Below are positions 54,982 through 64,000 of a stretch of DNA of 64,000 nucleotides, piece after piece (the first letter of the stretch is position 1; each line of letters begins with the position of its first letter). A program made the position numbers and the translations under genes. This stretch comes from Paracidovorax avenae (lineage in GTDB: Bacteria; Pseudomonadota; Gammaproteobacteria; Burkholderiales; Burkholderiaceae_C): positions 434,001 to 498,000 of the forward strand of contig NZ_CP156079.1 in assembly GCF_040892545.1 (NCBI RefSeq). Reading direction: 5' to 3'. The notes under the pieces are model-generated. The model worked only from the letters and a program-made list of their open reading frames with translations. It was not told the origin of the DNA and did no database searches.

Positions 54982-56678
54982 AGGACTTTGCCGCGCTCTA
55001 CCGGGCGCTGGATGCGAGCACGTCCAGCCTGGCCAAGCAGGCGGCGCTGCAGGCCTACCTGCGTGCGGCAGCACCTGCGGATGCGGCCTGGGCGGTGTAC
55101 TTCCTGGCAGGTGGCAAGCCGCGCCAACTGGTCCCGACCAAGCTGTTGCGGCAGTTCGCGCGCGAGGCCGCGGGCCTGCCGGAATGGCTGTTCGACGAAA
55201 GCTACGAAGCGGTCGGAGACCTCGCGGAAACCATCGCACTCCTGCTGCCGCCGCCCGCCGAGGCCCATGCGCTGGGCCTGGCCGAATGGGTGGAGCAGCA
55301 CCTGCTGCCGCTGCGCGGCATGGCGCCCGAAGCGCTGGAGCCGGTTCTGCGGGCGCAGTGGGACCGGCTGGCGCCCGAGGAGCGGCTCGTCTATTTCAAG
55401 CTCATCACGGGGGCCTTCCGCGTCGGCGTGTCGAAGCTGCAGGTCACGCAGGCCCTGGCGGCCGTGAGCGGCGTGGATCCCAAGCGCGTGGCCCAGCGCC
55501 TCATGGGCTACACGCACATCGGCGCACGGCCCGGGCCGGCGGATTACGAGCGCCTCGTGGCGCCGCTCGCCGAGACCGGACAGGGCGCGGCGGACGGCGC
55601 GGCGCAGTCCGGCGAAACCAGCGGCCATCCCTATCCCTTCTTCCTGGCGCACCCGCTGTCGCTGCCCGTGGACCAGTTCGGGCCCACGCTCGGGCCGCCC
55701 GGCGACTGGATCGTGGAGTGGAAGTGGGACGGCATCCGCGCCCAACTGGTGCGGCGCGCGGGTGCCACCTGGGTCTGGTCGCGCGGCGAGGAGCTGGTCA
55801 GCGACCGCTTTCCCGAACTGCAGCGCCTGGGCCAGGAGGCCCTGCCGGACGGTACCGTGCTCGATGGCGAGATTGTCGTCTGGCAGCATGCCGAGGGCGA
55901 TGCGCCGGCACGCGTGCGCCCTTTCGCGGACCTGCAGAAACGCATCGGCCGCAAGACGCTCGGCCCCAAGCTGCTGCGCGAGTTGCCCGTGGTGCTCCTG
56001 GCCTACGATCTGCTGGAAGAGGATGGGAAGGACCTGCGGGCACTGCCGCAGCATGAGCGCCGGGCGCGGCTCGATGCCCTGCTCGCCCGGGTGTCGCATC
56101 CGGCACTCGTCGCCAGCCCGTTGCTGCATGGCGGTGACTGGGACGAGCTGGCGGCCCGGCGCGCCCATGCCCGCGCCCTGGGTGTCGAAGGCATGATGCT
56201 CAAGGCCCGCGGCGCCCAATATGGAGTGGGCCGCACCAAGGACGTGGGTACTTGGTGGAAATGGAAAATCGACCCGTTGAGCGTGGATGCCGTGCTCATC
56301 TATGCGCAGCGCGGCCACGGGCGGCGCGCCAGCCTGTACAGCGACTACACCTTTGCCGTCTGGGACGGGCCGCCCGGCGCTGAAGGCCGCTCTCTCGTGC
56401 CGTTCGCGAAAGCCTATTCGGGCCTGACCGACGCCGAGATGGCGCGCGTGGATGCGGTCATCCGCCGCACCACCGTGGAAACCTTCGGGCCGGTGCGCAG
56501 CGTGAAGCCCACGCTGGTGTTCGAGCTCGGCTTCGAGGGCATCGCCCGCAGCACGCGGCACAAGAGCGGCATCGCGGTGCGGTTTCCCCGGATGCTGCGC
56601 TGGCGTGAAGACAAACCGGTGGAGGAGGCGGACTCCCTGGAAACGCTGGAGGCGCTGTTGCCCAGGTCGGATCCTTGA
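54978..56678 (+). CDS. ATP-dependent DNA ligase (bacterial LigC/B-type, repair cassette)
   Basis: Seals nicks using ATP; 566 residues. An N-terminal DNA-binding domain (about 1-215) precedes the nucleotidyltransferase motif I, the adenylated K249 in EWKWDGIR. Motif III-IV (GEIVVW), motif V (GMMLKAR and the WKWKIDP segment) and the C-terminal OB-fold follow. It is additional to the replicative NAD+-dependent LigA, which is not in the window. Start overlaps the exonuclease stop (ATGA), so the two are coupled. Confidence 0.92.
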   Translation: MKDFAALYRALDASTSSLAKQAALQAYLRAAAPADAAWAVYFLAGGKPRQLVPTKLLRQFAREAAGLPEWLFDESYEAVGDLAETIALLLPPPAEAHALGLAEWVEQHLLPLRGMAPEALEPVLRAQWDRLAPEERLVYFKLITGAFRVGVSKLQVTQALAAVSGVDPKRVAQRLMGYTHIGARPGPADYERLVAPLAETGQGAADGAAQSGETSGHPYPFFLAHPLSLPVDQFGPTLGPPGDWIVEWKWDGIRAQLVRRAGATWVWSRGEELVSDRFPELQRLGQEALPDGTVLDGEIVVWQHAEGDAPARVRPFADLQKRIGRKTLGPKLLRELPVVLLAYDLLEEDGKDLRALPQHERRARLDALLARVSHPALVASPLLHGGDWDELAARRAHARALGVEGMMLKARGAQYGVGRTKDVGTWWKWKIDPLSVDAVLIYAQRGHGRRASLYSDYTFAVWDGPPGAEGRSLVPFAKAYSGLTDAEMARVDAVIRRTTVETFGPVRSVKPTLVFELGFEGIARSTRHKSGIAVRFPRMLRWREDKPVEEADSLETLEALLPRSDP

Positions 56679-56735
56679 CTTCCGGACCCAGCGACCCGAT
56701 CCCGGCAGTGACGCCGAATACAACCCTTCATTGCC

Positions 56736-59700
56736 ATGCCCAGTCCCCCTTCCCGCGCCCGGCGTCCCCGCCCTCTGGCGGAAGCCTGGCTCGCGACGCG
56801 CGGCTGGCGCCCCTTTCCCTTCCAGCGCGAGGTCTGGCGTGCCCTCGCCCAGGGCCGCAGCGGGCTGCTGCATGCGACCACGGGCGCCGGCAAGACCTAT
56901 GCGGTATGGCTGGGCGCGCTCCAGGCCTTCGGCACCGCGGGCAAGGCGCGGGGCAAAGGCGAAGACGGCACCTCCGCCGACCTGGTTGACGCCCTGGAGG
57001 CTGCCGCTGAAAGGCCCGCGGACGGAAAGCGGCGCAAGGCCCCGCCGCCCGAGCCGCTGACCGTGCTCTGGCTCACGCCGATGCGGGCCCTGGCTGCCGA
57101 CACGCTGAAGGCCCTGCGCACCCCGCTCGACGAACTCGCGGCGACGCAGCCCACGCTCGCACGCTGGACCAGCGGTGCCCGCACGGGCGATACAGGCAGT
57201 GCCGAACGCGGCGCGCAGTCGCGCCGGCTGCCCACGGTGCTGGTGACCACGCCGGAGAGCCTGTCTCTGCTGCTGGCGCGGGCGGACGCGCGAGAGTTGC
57301 TGTCCACCGTGCGCCTCGTGGTGGCTGACGAGTGGCACGAGCTGCTGGGCAACAAGCGCGGCGTCCAGGTGCAGTTGGCCCTGGCACGGCTGGCCGGCTG
57401 GAATCCCCGGGTGTGCGTCTGGGGCATGTCGGCCACGCTCGGCAACCTGCCCGAGGCGCGGGATGCGCTGCTGGCGCCGCTGGGCGCGGAGGTGGGGCAA
57501 GAGGGCGTGCTGGTGCAGGGCCAGGTGGACAAGCGGCTCGTCGTCGATACGCTGCTGCCCGACCATCCCGAGCGGTTTTCCTGGGCCGGCCATCTGGGGC
57601 TGCGCATGCTGCCCGCCGTGGTGCGCGAGCTGGAGTCCACCACGACCACGCTGGTGTTCGTGAACGTGCGGTCCCAGGCGGAGCTCTGGTACAAGGCCAT
57701 CCTCGATGCGCGGCCCGACTGGGCGGGCGAGCTGGCGATCCACCACGGCTCGCTGGACCGCGGCGTGCGCGAATGGGTGGAGGCGGGCCTCAAGGAAGGG
57801 CGCCTGCGCGCGGTGGTGTGCACCAGCAGCCTGGACCTGGGCGTGGATTTCCTGCCCGTGGAGCGCGTGCTGCAGATCGGTTCGGCCAAGGGCATCGCGC
57901 GGCTGCTGCAGCGCGCCGGGCGCTCGGGCCATGCCCCGGGGCGGCCGTCGCGGATCACGCTGGTGCCGACGCACAGCCTGGAACTGGTGGAGGCGGCGGC
58001 CGCGCGTGCCGCGGTGCAGGCCGGCGAGGTGGAAATGCGCGCCAGCCCGCGCCGGCCGGTGGATGTGCTGGTGCAGCATCTCGTCACCGTGGCGCTCGGG
58101 GGCGGTTTCGAGCCCGAGGCGCTGTATGCGGAAGTGCGCCGCACCGTGGCCTACCGCGACCTGCCGCGCGCGGTCTGGCAGTGGTGCCTGGATTTCGTGC
58201 ACCGCGGGGGACCCTCGCTCGCGGCCTATCCCGACTACCAGCGCGTGGCGCCGGACGAGGAGGGCGTCTGGCGCATGCCGAGCGCCCGCCTGGCGCGCCG
58301 CCACCGCGCCAACATCGGCACCATCGTGAGCGACGCCAGCATGGCCGTGCAGGTCCTGCACGGCGCGCGGCTCGGGACGATGGAAGAGAGCTTCCTGTCG
58401 CGCCTGTCGCCGGGCGACTGTTTCGTCTTCGCGGGGCAGGTGCTGGAGATGGTGAAGATCGAGGACATGACGGCCTACGTGCGGCGCGCAGCGCGCGGAC
58501 GGCCCACGGTGCCGCGCTGGGCTGGATCGCGCATGCCGCTGTCCACCGTGCTCGCGGATTTCGTGGTGCAGCAGCTCGCGCAGGCGGCTGCGGGGCGCTA
58601 TGGATCGCCCGAGCTGCGCTGCGTGCGGCCATTGCTGGAGGTGCAGCAGCGGTGGTCGGCGCTGCCCACGCCCGGGACGCTGCTCGCCGAAACCCTGCGC
58701 ACCCGGGAAGGCTGGCACCTGTTCCTGTACCCGTTCGCGGGCCGCCATGCGCACATTGGCCTGGCCAGCCTGTTCGCGTGGCGCGCGGCCCAGGGCGAGG
58801 CCGGCACGTTTTCCATCGCCGTGAACGACTACGGGCTGGAGCTGCTGTCGGCGACCGAACGCGACTGGTCCGCGCTGCTGCCGGAGTTGCTGCGGGTGCA
58901 TGCCGCACCGGTGCCCGAGGGCGGGAGCGATACCGGCCCGCCGAGGCTGCCGGCCGGCGAAGCCCTGGCCATCCGCAATACCGCGAACGCCGCGCGGGCG
59001 GAGGCCGCGGACTCGTCCGGCGCCAGCGTGATCGAGACCGGCAGCGCCCCGCAGGACGAGGCCCGCCACGCGCTGCTGCACGAAGTGCTGGCCAGCCTCA
59101 ACGCCACCGAAATGGCCCGGCGCCGGTTCCGGGAAATCGCACGGGTTGCGGGGCTCATCTTCCAGAGCCATCCCGGCGAGCGCCGCAGCGCGCGCCAACT
59201 CCAGGCGTCGTCGCAGCTGTTCTTCGAGGTCTTCCGCAAATATGACGCCGGCAACATGCTCCTGCGCCAGGCCGACGAGGAAGTGCTGAGCCAGGAGCTG
59301 GACGTGGCGCAACTGCTGTCGGCGCTGCGCCGCATGCAGGCGCAGGACCTGGTGGTGAAGCCGCTGGCGAGGCCCAGCCCGTTCGCTTTTCCGCTCATGG
59401 TGGAACGCTTCCGGGAAAAGCTCACCAACGAGGACCTGGCCGATCGCATCGCACGCATGCTGGCGCAGCTGGACACCGCCGCCGACGCGGGGCCGGCTGC
59501 CGCGGCCGGCCTGCCCGCGCAGGATGTCGTGCCTCCGGACCCGCCCGCACGGCCGCAGCGCAGGCGCACCGCGGCGAAGACGGCGGCCGGCAAGGACGGG
59601 GACGGCAAAGAAGAGGGCGGGGCGGGCGGGGTCGTGCCTGCCGCCCGGACCGCGATGCAGCAGGCCGCCGACGCGGTGCGCCGGACGCTGGATTTTTCAC

Positions 59701-59795
59701 TCACTTCCGCCGAGGACGCGGGCAGCGGCGCAGCGGGGAGTGGACGCGGCCGGCGCCGTGAGCGCAAGCCGTCGCGGCCCCTGCCGCGGCTGTGA
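56736..59795 (+). CDS. ligase-associated DEXH-box helicase (Lhr family)
   Basis: Superfamily 2 helicase of 1019 residues. Walker A is ATTGAGKT (47-54), motif Ia TPMRALA, the DExH box DEWH (198-201), SAT (GMSATLG), then the second RecA domain with [11 protein letters not shown], and the Lhr winged-helix and core C-terminal domains. Family members are near 820-850 residues. The excess comes from a roughly 40-residue insertion between motifs I and Ia (about 66-106) and a basic, Ala/Pro-rich tail of about 110 residues. It begins 57 bases after the ligase. Confidence 0.92.
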   Translation: MPSPPSRARRPRPLAEAWLATRGWRPFPFQREVWRALAQGRSGLLHATTGAGKTYAVWLGALQAFGTAGKARGKGEDGTSADLVDALEAAAERPADGKRRKAPPPEPLTVLWLTPMRALAADTLKALRTPLDELAATQPTLARWTSGARTGDTGSAERGAQSRRLPTVLVTTPESLSLLLARADARELLSTVRLVVADEWHELLGNKRGVQVQLALARLAGWNPRVCVWGMSATLGNLPEARDALLAPLGAEVGQEGVLVQGQVDKRLVVDTLLPDHPERFSWAGHLGLRMLPAVVRELESTTTTLVFVNVRSQAELWYKAILDARPDWAGELAIHHGSLDRGVREWVEAGLKEGRLRAVVCTSSLDLGVDFLPVERVLQIGSAKGIARLLQRAGRSGHAPGRPSRITLVPTHSLELVEAAAARAAVQAGEVEMRASPRRPVDVLVQHLVTVALGGGFEPEALYAEVRRTVAYRDLPRAVWQWCLDFVHRGGPSLAAYPDYQRVAPDEEGVWRMPSARLARRHRANIGTIVSDASMAVQVLHGARLGTMEESFLSRLSPGDCFVFAGQVLEMVKIEDMTAYVRRAARGRPTVPRWAGSRMPLSTVLADFVVQQLAQAAAGRYGSPELRCVRPLLEVQQRWSALPTPGTLLAETLRTREGWHLFLYPFAGRHAHIGLASLFAWRAAQGEAGTFSIAVNDYGLELLSATERDWSALLPELLRVHAAPVPEGGSDTGPPRLPAGEALAIRNTANAARAEAADSSGASVIETGSAPQDEARHALLHEVLASLNATEMARRRFREIARVAGLIFQSHPGERRSARQLQASSQLFFEVFRKYDAGNMLLRQADEEVLSQELDVAQLLSALRRMQAQDLVVKPLARPSPFAFPLMVERFREKLTNEDLADRIARMLAQLDTAADAGPAAAAGLPAQDVVPPDPPARPQRRRTAAKTAAGKDGDGKEEGGAGGVVPAARTAMQQAADAVRRTLDFSLTSAEDAGSGAAGSGRGRRRERKPSRPLPRL

Positions 59796-59852
59796 ATCCC
59801 CACGCCGGCACCTGGGTTGCCGGTCCGGGACAATGGCGTATCCCTCCTCGCT

Positions 59853-60578
59853 GTGCATGGACCCGTTCAATTGACAGGCGTATCCGCCACCTTCCACCTC
59901 GCCGGCGCCGAAGTCCGGCTGCTCGCCGGCCATGCCCTCTGGTGGCCCGATGGGCGCACGCTCTTCGTGGCCGACGTGCACCTGGGAAAGGCCGACACGT
60001 TCCGCGCGCGCGGCCTGCCCGTGCCCTCCGGAACCACGCGCGACAACCTCGCGCGGCTTTCCGCACTCGTGGCGGAGCAGGGCGCGCAGCGGCTCGTGGT
60101 GCTGGGCGACTTCCTGCACGCGGCGGAGGCGCGCTCGCCCGCCGTGCTGGCATCGCTCGCGGCCTGGCGTGCGACGCATGCGGCGCTGGAGGTGGTGCTG
60201 GTGCGCGGCAACCACGACAGCCATGCGGGTGATCCGCCCGCGGAGCTGGGCATCGCGATCGTGGACGAGCCCTGGCCGCTCGGGCCTTTCGCCTGCTGCC
60301 ACCACCCGCAGCGGCATGCTGCGCTGCACGTGCTCGCCGGCCACGTGCATCCTGCCGTGGTGCTGCGGGGGCCGGGCCGCGATGCGCTCCGGCTGCCGTG
60401 CTTCGTGGTGGACGCGGCAGAAGGCTCCGATGCCGGCGCCACGCTGCTGCCGGCCTTCGGCGAGTTCACGGGCGGGTTGTCGGTGGCGCCCGCGCCGGGC
60501 CGGCGGTTCTTCGCCGTGGGCGGAGGACGGGTATGGCCGGTGCCGGGTGCGGCCGCCGGGGCCGCCCGCCGCGCCTGA
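59853..60578 (+). CDS. pdeM: ligase-associated phosphoesterase PdeM
   Basis: Calcineurin-like metallophosphoesterase of about 241 residues. Motifs in order: DVHLGKAD, LGDFLHAAE, RGNHDSH and GHVHPAVV, which supply the two-metal centre. As the fourth member of the cassette it probably processes DNA 3' ends before ligation. The start is uncertain: GTG 59853 is used, TTG 59871 is as good, and neither has a clear ribosome site. The C-terminal tail is Ala/Gly-rich. Convergent with the NEL genes. Confidence 0.85.
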   Translation: MHGPVQLTGVSATFHLAGAEVRLLAGHALWWPDGRTLFVADVHLGKADTFRARGLPVPSGTTRDNLARLSALVAEQGAQRLVVLGDFLHAAEARSPAVLASLAAWRATHAALEVVLVRGNHDSHAGDPPAELGIAIVDEPWPLGPFACCHHPQRHAALHVLAGHVHPAVVLRGPGRDALRLPCFVVDAAEGSDAGATLLPAFGEFTGGLSVAPAPGRRFFAVGGGRVWPVPGAAAGAARRA

Positions 60579-60594
60579 ACGCGGCGCTCCCGGC

Positions 60595-62097
60595 TCAGGC
60601 GCCGGGCGGCTCGGGACTGGCCGGCTGACCGGGCGGGTTGTCGAAGCCTGCCAGTTGCCGCAGCAGCCGGTCCTCCTCCTGCCGCCAGTGCGATTCCCTG
60701 GCGCGGGCCCGCACGGAATAGTCGATCTGCCCCGCCTGGTCCTCAGGGACGTCCTCGACGAAAATCGGATCCGCATCGCGGGCGAGGTGGTATCCCCGGA
60801 ATGCCTCGGGGTGCAGCGCCTGCATGCCGTCACGCCAGGTGGTGTAGTGCATCAGGAAATCCCTGCGGATGGCGGGATCCTGCGCCAGCCGGTTCACTGT
60901 CTGCTCCATGGCGTCCAGATCGCCCTGCTGCAGCGCACTGAGCCCCAGTTCCCGCATGCCGGATACGGTGCCTTTCGGAAGGTCCAGCCGTTCGCGCAAT
61001 GCCTGCTTGGCATGCACCATGGTTTCCAGCGGTTCCTGCTGCATGCGCCGGCGGAGCCCGTCGTCCAGGTCCGGGCGCAGAAGCTGCCGCGCGATGAACC
61101 GGTTGACCTCGCTTTGCAGCAGCGAGAGCCGCAGCCGTTTCCCTGTCCATCTGTCGAATCGTGCAGCGTCCATCCGGCCGCTGCGGATCTTGTCCATGAC
61201 CCGGTAGTCGCTCACGGCCAGCAGGATCTTGGAAAAACCTTCCAGCACGTTGTCATGGCAACTGCCCAGGGCCGTCTGAGCGATCAGGAAGACCTGCTCG
61301 CGCAGTTCGGTGCTTTGGGAGATCGCGTCGATCACGGTCGCGACCTGTCCGGCCCGCTCCGCAGCCACGGCGGAAGACGAGCCCGCCGCGGTGATTTCCC
61401 GCAGGCGCGCAAGCAGGCGGGCGAAGGCGGGCGCATGGGGGGCGTCGTCGAATTGGCCGGGCGCCTCCGCTGCGTGGGAGTCCTGGACAGTCCAGCGGGC
61501 CATCTCCCGTCCCAGCGGTTCCGTCTGCAGTGCCAGATCCAGGGAGAGTTCGGCTTCGGCGTCCCACTCCACCGACAGTGCCGTACCGGATCCGCCGGAT
61601 TCGATATCGATCAGGTGATCGCGCAACTGCCTGGCCGCCGCTGCCACGGCAGGCGCCACACCCGCGTACCGCGGCTCCAGATTCGCGATCCGTTCCGGCT
61701 CGGCGCCGAACTGCGCGAGCAGGTCGGTGGCGGCGCGCAATGCCCGGAAGGCCTGATCCGGGTCCGCGTCCAGCATGTCCATCAGCCAGGAACCCTGGGG
61801 GAAATCGCCAGGGATGTCGCCTTCCCCGGACGATGCGACCTGCGGTATCCGCTCCGGATGCGGGGAACCGGGGCTTGCCGCGGGGAGTGGCACGCTGGCG
61901 CGTGGCGCCAGGGTCTGCTGTGTTCCGACAGCCCGGGGCGTCCGCCCGGCAAGCCCGGCGATCGGGCTGGATGGGCCGGAGGCTGGTGGAGAGTGCGCGT
62001 GCCCGGCGGGCCGGGGGCGTACCTGCCGATCGGGCGTACCGGCCTCGGGGCTGGGCTCACGTGACCGTGTCCTGCCGGAGGAGCGTAGCGGGTCCAT
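60595..62097 (-). CDS. NEL-type E3 ubiquitin ligase, probable type III effector (copy 1)
   Basis: A 500-residue protein with a Pro/Ser/Arg-rich disordered N-terminus (about 1-95) and no leucine-rich repeats. From about residue 220 it resembles the NEL domain of IpaH/SspH ligases: an AFARLLARL segment, QVFLIAQTALGSCHDNV with predicted catalytic C280 and Asp D282 (the CxD motif; CEDRV in IpaH), then a helical part ending TTWRDGMQALHPEAF. NEL enzymes transfer ubiquitin in host cells. Ralstonia RipAW and RipAR are LRR-poor relatives known from the literature. It lies 42 bases after copy 2 and shares most of its C-terminal half, so it is a tandem duplicate, probably co-transcribed. Secretion and activity are inferred. 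Confidence 0.72.
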   Translation of the reverse strand: MDPLRSSGRTRSREPSPEAGTPDRQVRPRPAGHAHSPPASGPSSPIAGLAGRTPRAVGTQQTLAPRASVPLPAASPGSPHPERIPQVASSGEGDIPGDFPQGSWLMDMLDADPDQAFRALRAATDLLAQFGAEPERIANLEPRYAGVAPAVAAAARQLRDHLIDIESGGSGTALSVEWDAEAELSLDLALQTEPLGREMARWTVQDSHAAEAPGQFDDAPHAPAFARLLARLREITAAGSSSAVAAERAGQVATVIDAISQSTELREQVFLIAQTALGSCHDNVLEGFSKILLAVSDYRVMDKIRSGRMDAARFDRWTGKRLRLSLLQSEVNRFIARQLLRPDLDDGLRRRMQQEPLETMVHAKQALRERLDLPKGTVSGMRELGLSALQQGDLDAMEQTVNRLAQDPAIRRDFLMHYTTWRDGMQALHPEAFRGYHLARDADPIFVEDVPEDQAGQIDYSVRARARESHWRQEEDRLLRQLAGFDNPPGQPASPEPPGA

Positions 62098-62139
62098 GGG
62101 AGAAATTCCGGAAGGCTGGTCGTCGACAGGGCGGAGCGG

Positions 62140-63795
62140 TCAGGCGGTACCCGGGCCGGATGAGGGGCCGGGGTCCTGTGGTCCGGGCTGCGGCACGGCG
62201 GGCCGGGTGTTGTCCGCCAGTGCCTCCAGCGCATGCTGCACCGACGCCTGCCAGCGTTCGTAAACCTGGCGGCCCGCCTCGGCGTAGGCATAGGCGGCCG
62301 GGCTTTCGGAGTCGTCGGGGATGTCCAGTTCGTGGAACGGATCGGCGTCCCGGGTCGCCTCCAGCGGCTGGAAGATGGCGGGGTGCAGCACCTGCATGCA
62401 GGCGCGCCAGGTGTCGTGGCGCAGGATGAACGCGCGGTAGGCCCCCGGATCCGCTGCCTGCTGCCGCACCAGGGCCTTCAGGGCCTCGAGGTGTTCCGGG
62501 CCGAGCACGCTCATTTCCACGCTCGTCAGGTGCTGCACGGTGTCCTTCGGAAGTTCCAGGGCCTGCTTGAGCGCGGACTTGGCATGGGCCAGCGTCTCCA
62601 TGGGGTCCTTGTGCAATTTCTCCCTCTCCCAGGAGGGCATGTCGGTGCGCTGCAGCATCTCGCTGATGAGGTGGCCCACGGCGGTTTCCAGCAGGGCCAG
62701 GCGGAATTGCTGGCTGGTCCATTGGTTCAACTTCGCTTCGTTCAGATGGCCGCGGCGCGCGGCCATCACCAACTGGAGTTTCCGCACCGCCAGCATGACC
62801 TTGGAAAAACCTTCCAGAACGTTGTCCTGGCAACTGCCGAGGGCCGTCTGCGCAATCAGGAACACCTCGTTGCGCAGCTCGGCATCGTGGGCCATCGCGG
62901 TGAATGCGACCTTCACCTGGTTTTCCATCTCGCGCCGGGCGGTGGCAGAGAGCTCGGGCAGGGCTTCCTGGTGCAGGCGTTCGAGCATCCGCGCGAAAGC
63001 CGGGGCGGCTTCCTCCTCGTCGAAGGCATGGAGATCCACCGCGGAGGTGCGGGCCGTATCGCCCAGCCAGGTCTGGAACTGGCTGCCCAGCGGCGCGCCC
63101 AGGTGCGCCAGGTCTCCTTCGAGGCCCCGGTCGTCCTCGTCGGATCCGCTGCTGGCTTCGTTGTCCGAAGACGATGCGCGGCCGGCCTCGGGCGTGCCTG
63201 CCGGGACCAGAATGCGCTCGATCACGCGGGCTGCAGCAGGGCTGCGGAGCTGGAGCAAAAGCCAGAGCGAGCGCAGTGCCTCCCCGACATCGTGGCCGGT
63301 GCCCTGCTGGTGGTCGAGAAGGGCTGCAGCCGCCTGGTGGATGCGTGGCTCGAGGTCCGGGCGCACGACGGCCGCCATGACCAGGGGAACGAATTGCGCC
63401 CGGCTCGGCGGCCCCTGGATGCCCAGTGCCGCAAGTTCCTGGCGCAGGGATTCGGGGGCCTGCAGGGCCGCGCCGGCCCGCGCGGGCGCGGCCTGGGAGG
63501 CGCCGCCCGCCCCGGTGCTGGTGCTGGCGCCGGCACTGCCGGAAGGCTGCGTGGCGACCGGCGCGCGTGGCGGCGGCACGGCGGCGCGGGGCGGCCGGCT
63601 GGAAGGGCCTGCTCCTGGCGAGGCCGCCGTGGCGGCCTGGCGGGCCGGCAACCGTCCGGCCAGACTGGAACCGGCTTCCGTGGTGCGCGCTCTCACGCGC
63701 CGCGTCGGCGACGCATCGGTGTCGCTGCCGCTATCGTGGCGCGGGCTGCGCGCGCGGGGACTCGCTTGGCCTGTCGGCCGGGTGGGGGGCTGCAT
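62140..63795 (-). CDS. NEL-type E3 ubiquitin ligase, probable type III effector (copy 2)
   Basis: A 551-residue paralogue of the neighbouring gene. The first ~110 residues are disordered and rich in Pro, Ser, Arg, Thr and Ala; a helical section (115-200) and an acidic Ser/Asp stretch (208-223) follow. The NEL-like half begins near 255, with AFARMLERL, the motif FLIAQTALGSCQDNV (catalytic C322, D324) and the ending TWRACMQVLHPAIF. There are no leucine-rich repeats. ATG 63795 is used because CAGGAAG lies 12 bases before it; an in-frame ATG at 63876 abuts the PIP-like box and is less likely. Ubiquitin ligase activity is inferred from family resemblance. Confidence 0.72.
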   Translation of the reverse strand: MQPPTRPTGQASPRARSPRHDSGSDTDASPTRRVRARTTEAGSSLAGRLPARQAATAASPGAGPSSRPPRAAVPPPRAPVATQPSGSAGASTSTGAGGASQAAPARAGAALQAPESLRQELAALGIQGPPSRAQFVPLVMAAVVRPDLEPRIHQAAAALLDHQQGTGHDVGEALRSLWLLLQLRSPAAARVIERILVPAGTPEAGRASSSDNEASSGSDEDDRGLEGDLAHLGAPLGSQFQTWLGDTARTSAVDLHAFDEEEAAPAFARMLERLHQEALPELSATARREMENQVKVAFTAMAHDAELRNEVFLIAQTALGSCQDNVLEGFSKVMLAVRKLQLVMAARRGHLNEAKLNQWTSQQFRLALLETAVGHLISEMLQRTDMPSWEREKLHKDPMETLAHAKSALKQALELPKDTVQHLTSVEMSVLGPEHLEALKALVRQQAADPGAYRAFILRHDTWRACMQVLHPAIFQPLEATRDADPFHELDIPDDSESPAAYAYAEAGRQVYERWQASVQHALEALADNTRPAVPQPGPQDPGPSSGPGTA

Positions 63796-63876
63796 GGGAA
63801 CGTGGCTTCCTGCCGTGCGTTGGCACGGGCGATGGCGCCATGCTCGCGCGGCCGGTGCGGCGTGCCCTGCGCCCAT

Positions 63877-63901
63877 GCGCAGCAGATGGTCGATTCGCGA
63901 A
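63877..63901 (-). promoter_or_regulatory. imperfect PIP box upstream of the NEL genes
   Basis: On the minus strand TTCGC-N15-TGCGC, one mismatch from the plant-inducible-promoter consensus TTCGC/B-N15-TTCGB recognised by HrpX/HrpB. It lies in the gap between the C-terminal fragment at 63931 and copy 2. No convincing -10 hexamer at the expected 30-32 bases downstream was seen; GAGCAT is the nearest. Confidence 0.4.
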
Positions 63902-63930
63902 CCGACGGTGTGAAGGCGGCAGGGTGTCGC

Positions 63931-64000
63931 TCAAGGCCCGTCCGGCGGCGCTCCGCCTCCCAGCACCGGCATGTCAGGCAGCTCGTTGGCCCCGCGGGGG
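63931..64000 (-). CDS. possible C-terminal fragment of a gene beyond the right edge
   Basis: The frame is open to the window edge on the minus strand and ends in TGA at 63931-63933, giving 22 visible residues (ending ...MPVLGGGAPPDGP). It fits upstream of the PIP-like box with no overlap. Too short to identify, and an open frame of this length can occur by chance in such GC-rich DNA. Confidence 0.35.
   Translation of the reverse strand, partial: PRGANELPDMPVLGGGAPPDGP

Noticed and set aside
63731..63934. Minus-strand 67-codon frame covering the PIP-like box
   Set aside because: Arg/Pro-rich shadow frame overlapping the NEL gene start, without ribosome site.

Overview
The window is high-GC, densely coded DNA from a betaproteobacterium of the Comamonadaceae, most likely Acidovorax or a close relative. 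The evidence is the str/S10 order rpsL-rpsG-fusA-tuf-rpsJ-rplC...rpsQ, an alphaproteobacteria-unlike complete atpIBEFHAGDC operon, a kdpFABCDE operon, an EIIA-HPr-EI phosphotransferase operon, a midcut/IPTL-type sorting-signal protein, and two probable type III effector genes at the right edge. The effector genes suggest a plant-associated strain. No rRNA, tRNA, CRISPR array, insertion sequence or prophage gene was seen.

Layout. 1-6.2 kb: a CreC/CreB two-component pair (creC runs off the left edge), marC, a short-chain dehydrogenase, a dienelactone hydrolase, and a LysR regulator divergent from an EamA exporter with a palindrome between them. 6.5-11.5 kb: a marR-OMP-emrA-emrB tripartite efflux operon on the minus strand with a recognisable promoter and operator. 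11.6-18.6 kb: amidotransferase, CorA, hemB, then a plus-strand run of hemJ, VanZ, ferredoxin, hydrolase and a PBP5/6-type carboxypeptidase. 18.7-28.96 kb: translation genes, closed by a strong terminator directly after rpsQ, so rplN and the spc genes do not follow here.

29-34 kb: a peroxiredoxin, GNAT, TlpA-like thioredoxin, a lipoprotein preceded by a perfect FNR-type box, then EIIA/HPr/EI without any EIIB or EIIC (a regulatory-type PTS). 34.1-43.3 kb: kdp potassium system. An unlisted 35-residue membrane peptide is coupled to kdpF, and two more small ORFs follow kdpE. A shared 11-bp-phased direct repeat lies before kdpF and after kdpE and is the best candidate for a KdpE site. 43.4-46.1 kb: midcut-type exported protein, then lipA, lipB and a DUF493 gene. 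46.2-53.6 kb: the ATP synthase operon with promoter and terminator.

53.9-60.6 kb: the four-gene 'ligase-associated' DNA repair cassette: MBL exonuclease, ATP-dependent ligase, Lhr-like DEXH helicase and PdeM phosphoesterase. 60.6-63.8 kb: two tandem paralogous minus-strand genes whose C-terminal halves look like the NEL (IpaH/SspH-type) E3 ubiquitin ligase domain, with a CxD catalytic motif but no leucine-rich repeats. An imperfect PIP (HrpX/HrpB-type) box lies upstream. This pair is the most interesting part of the window.
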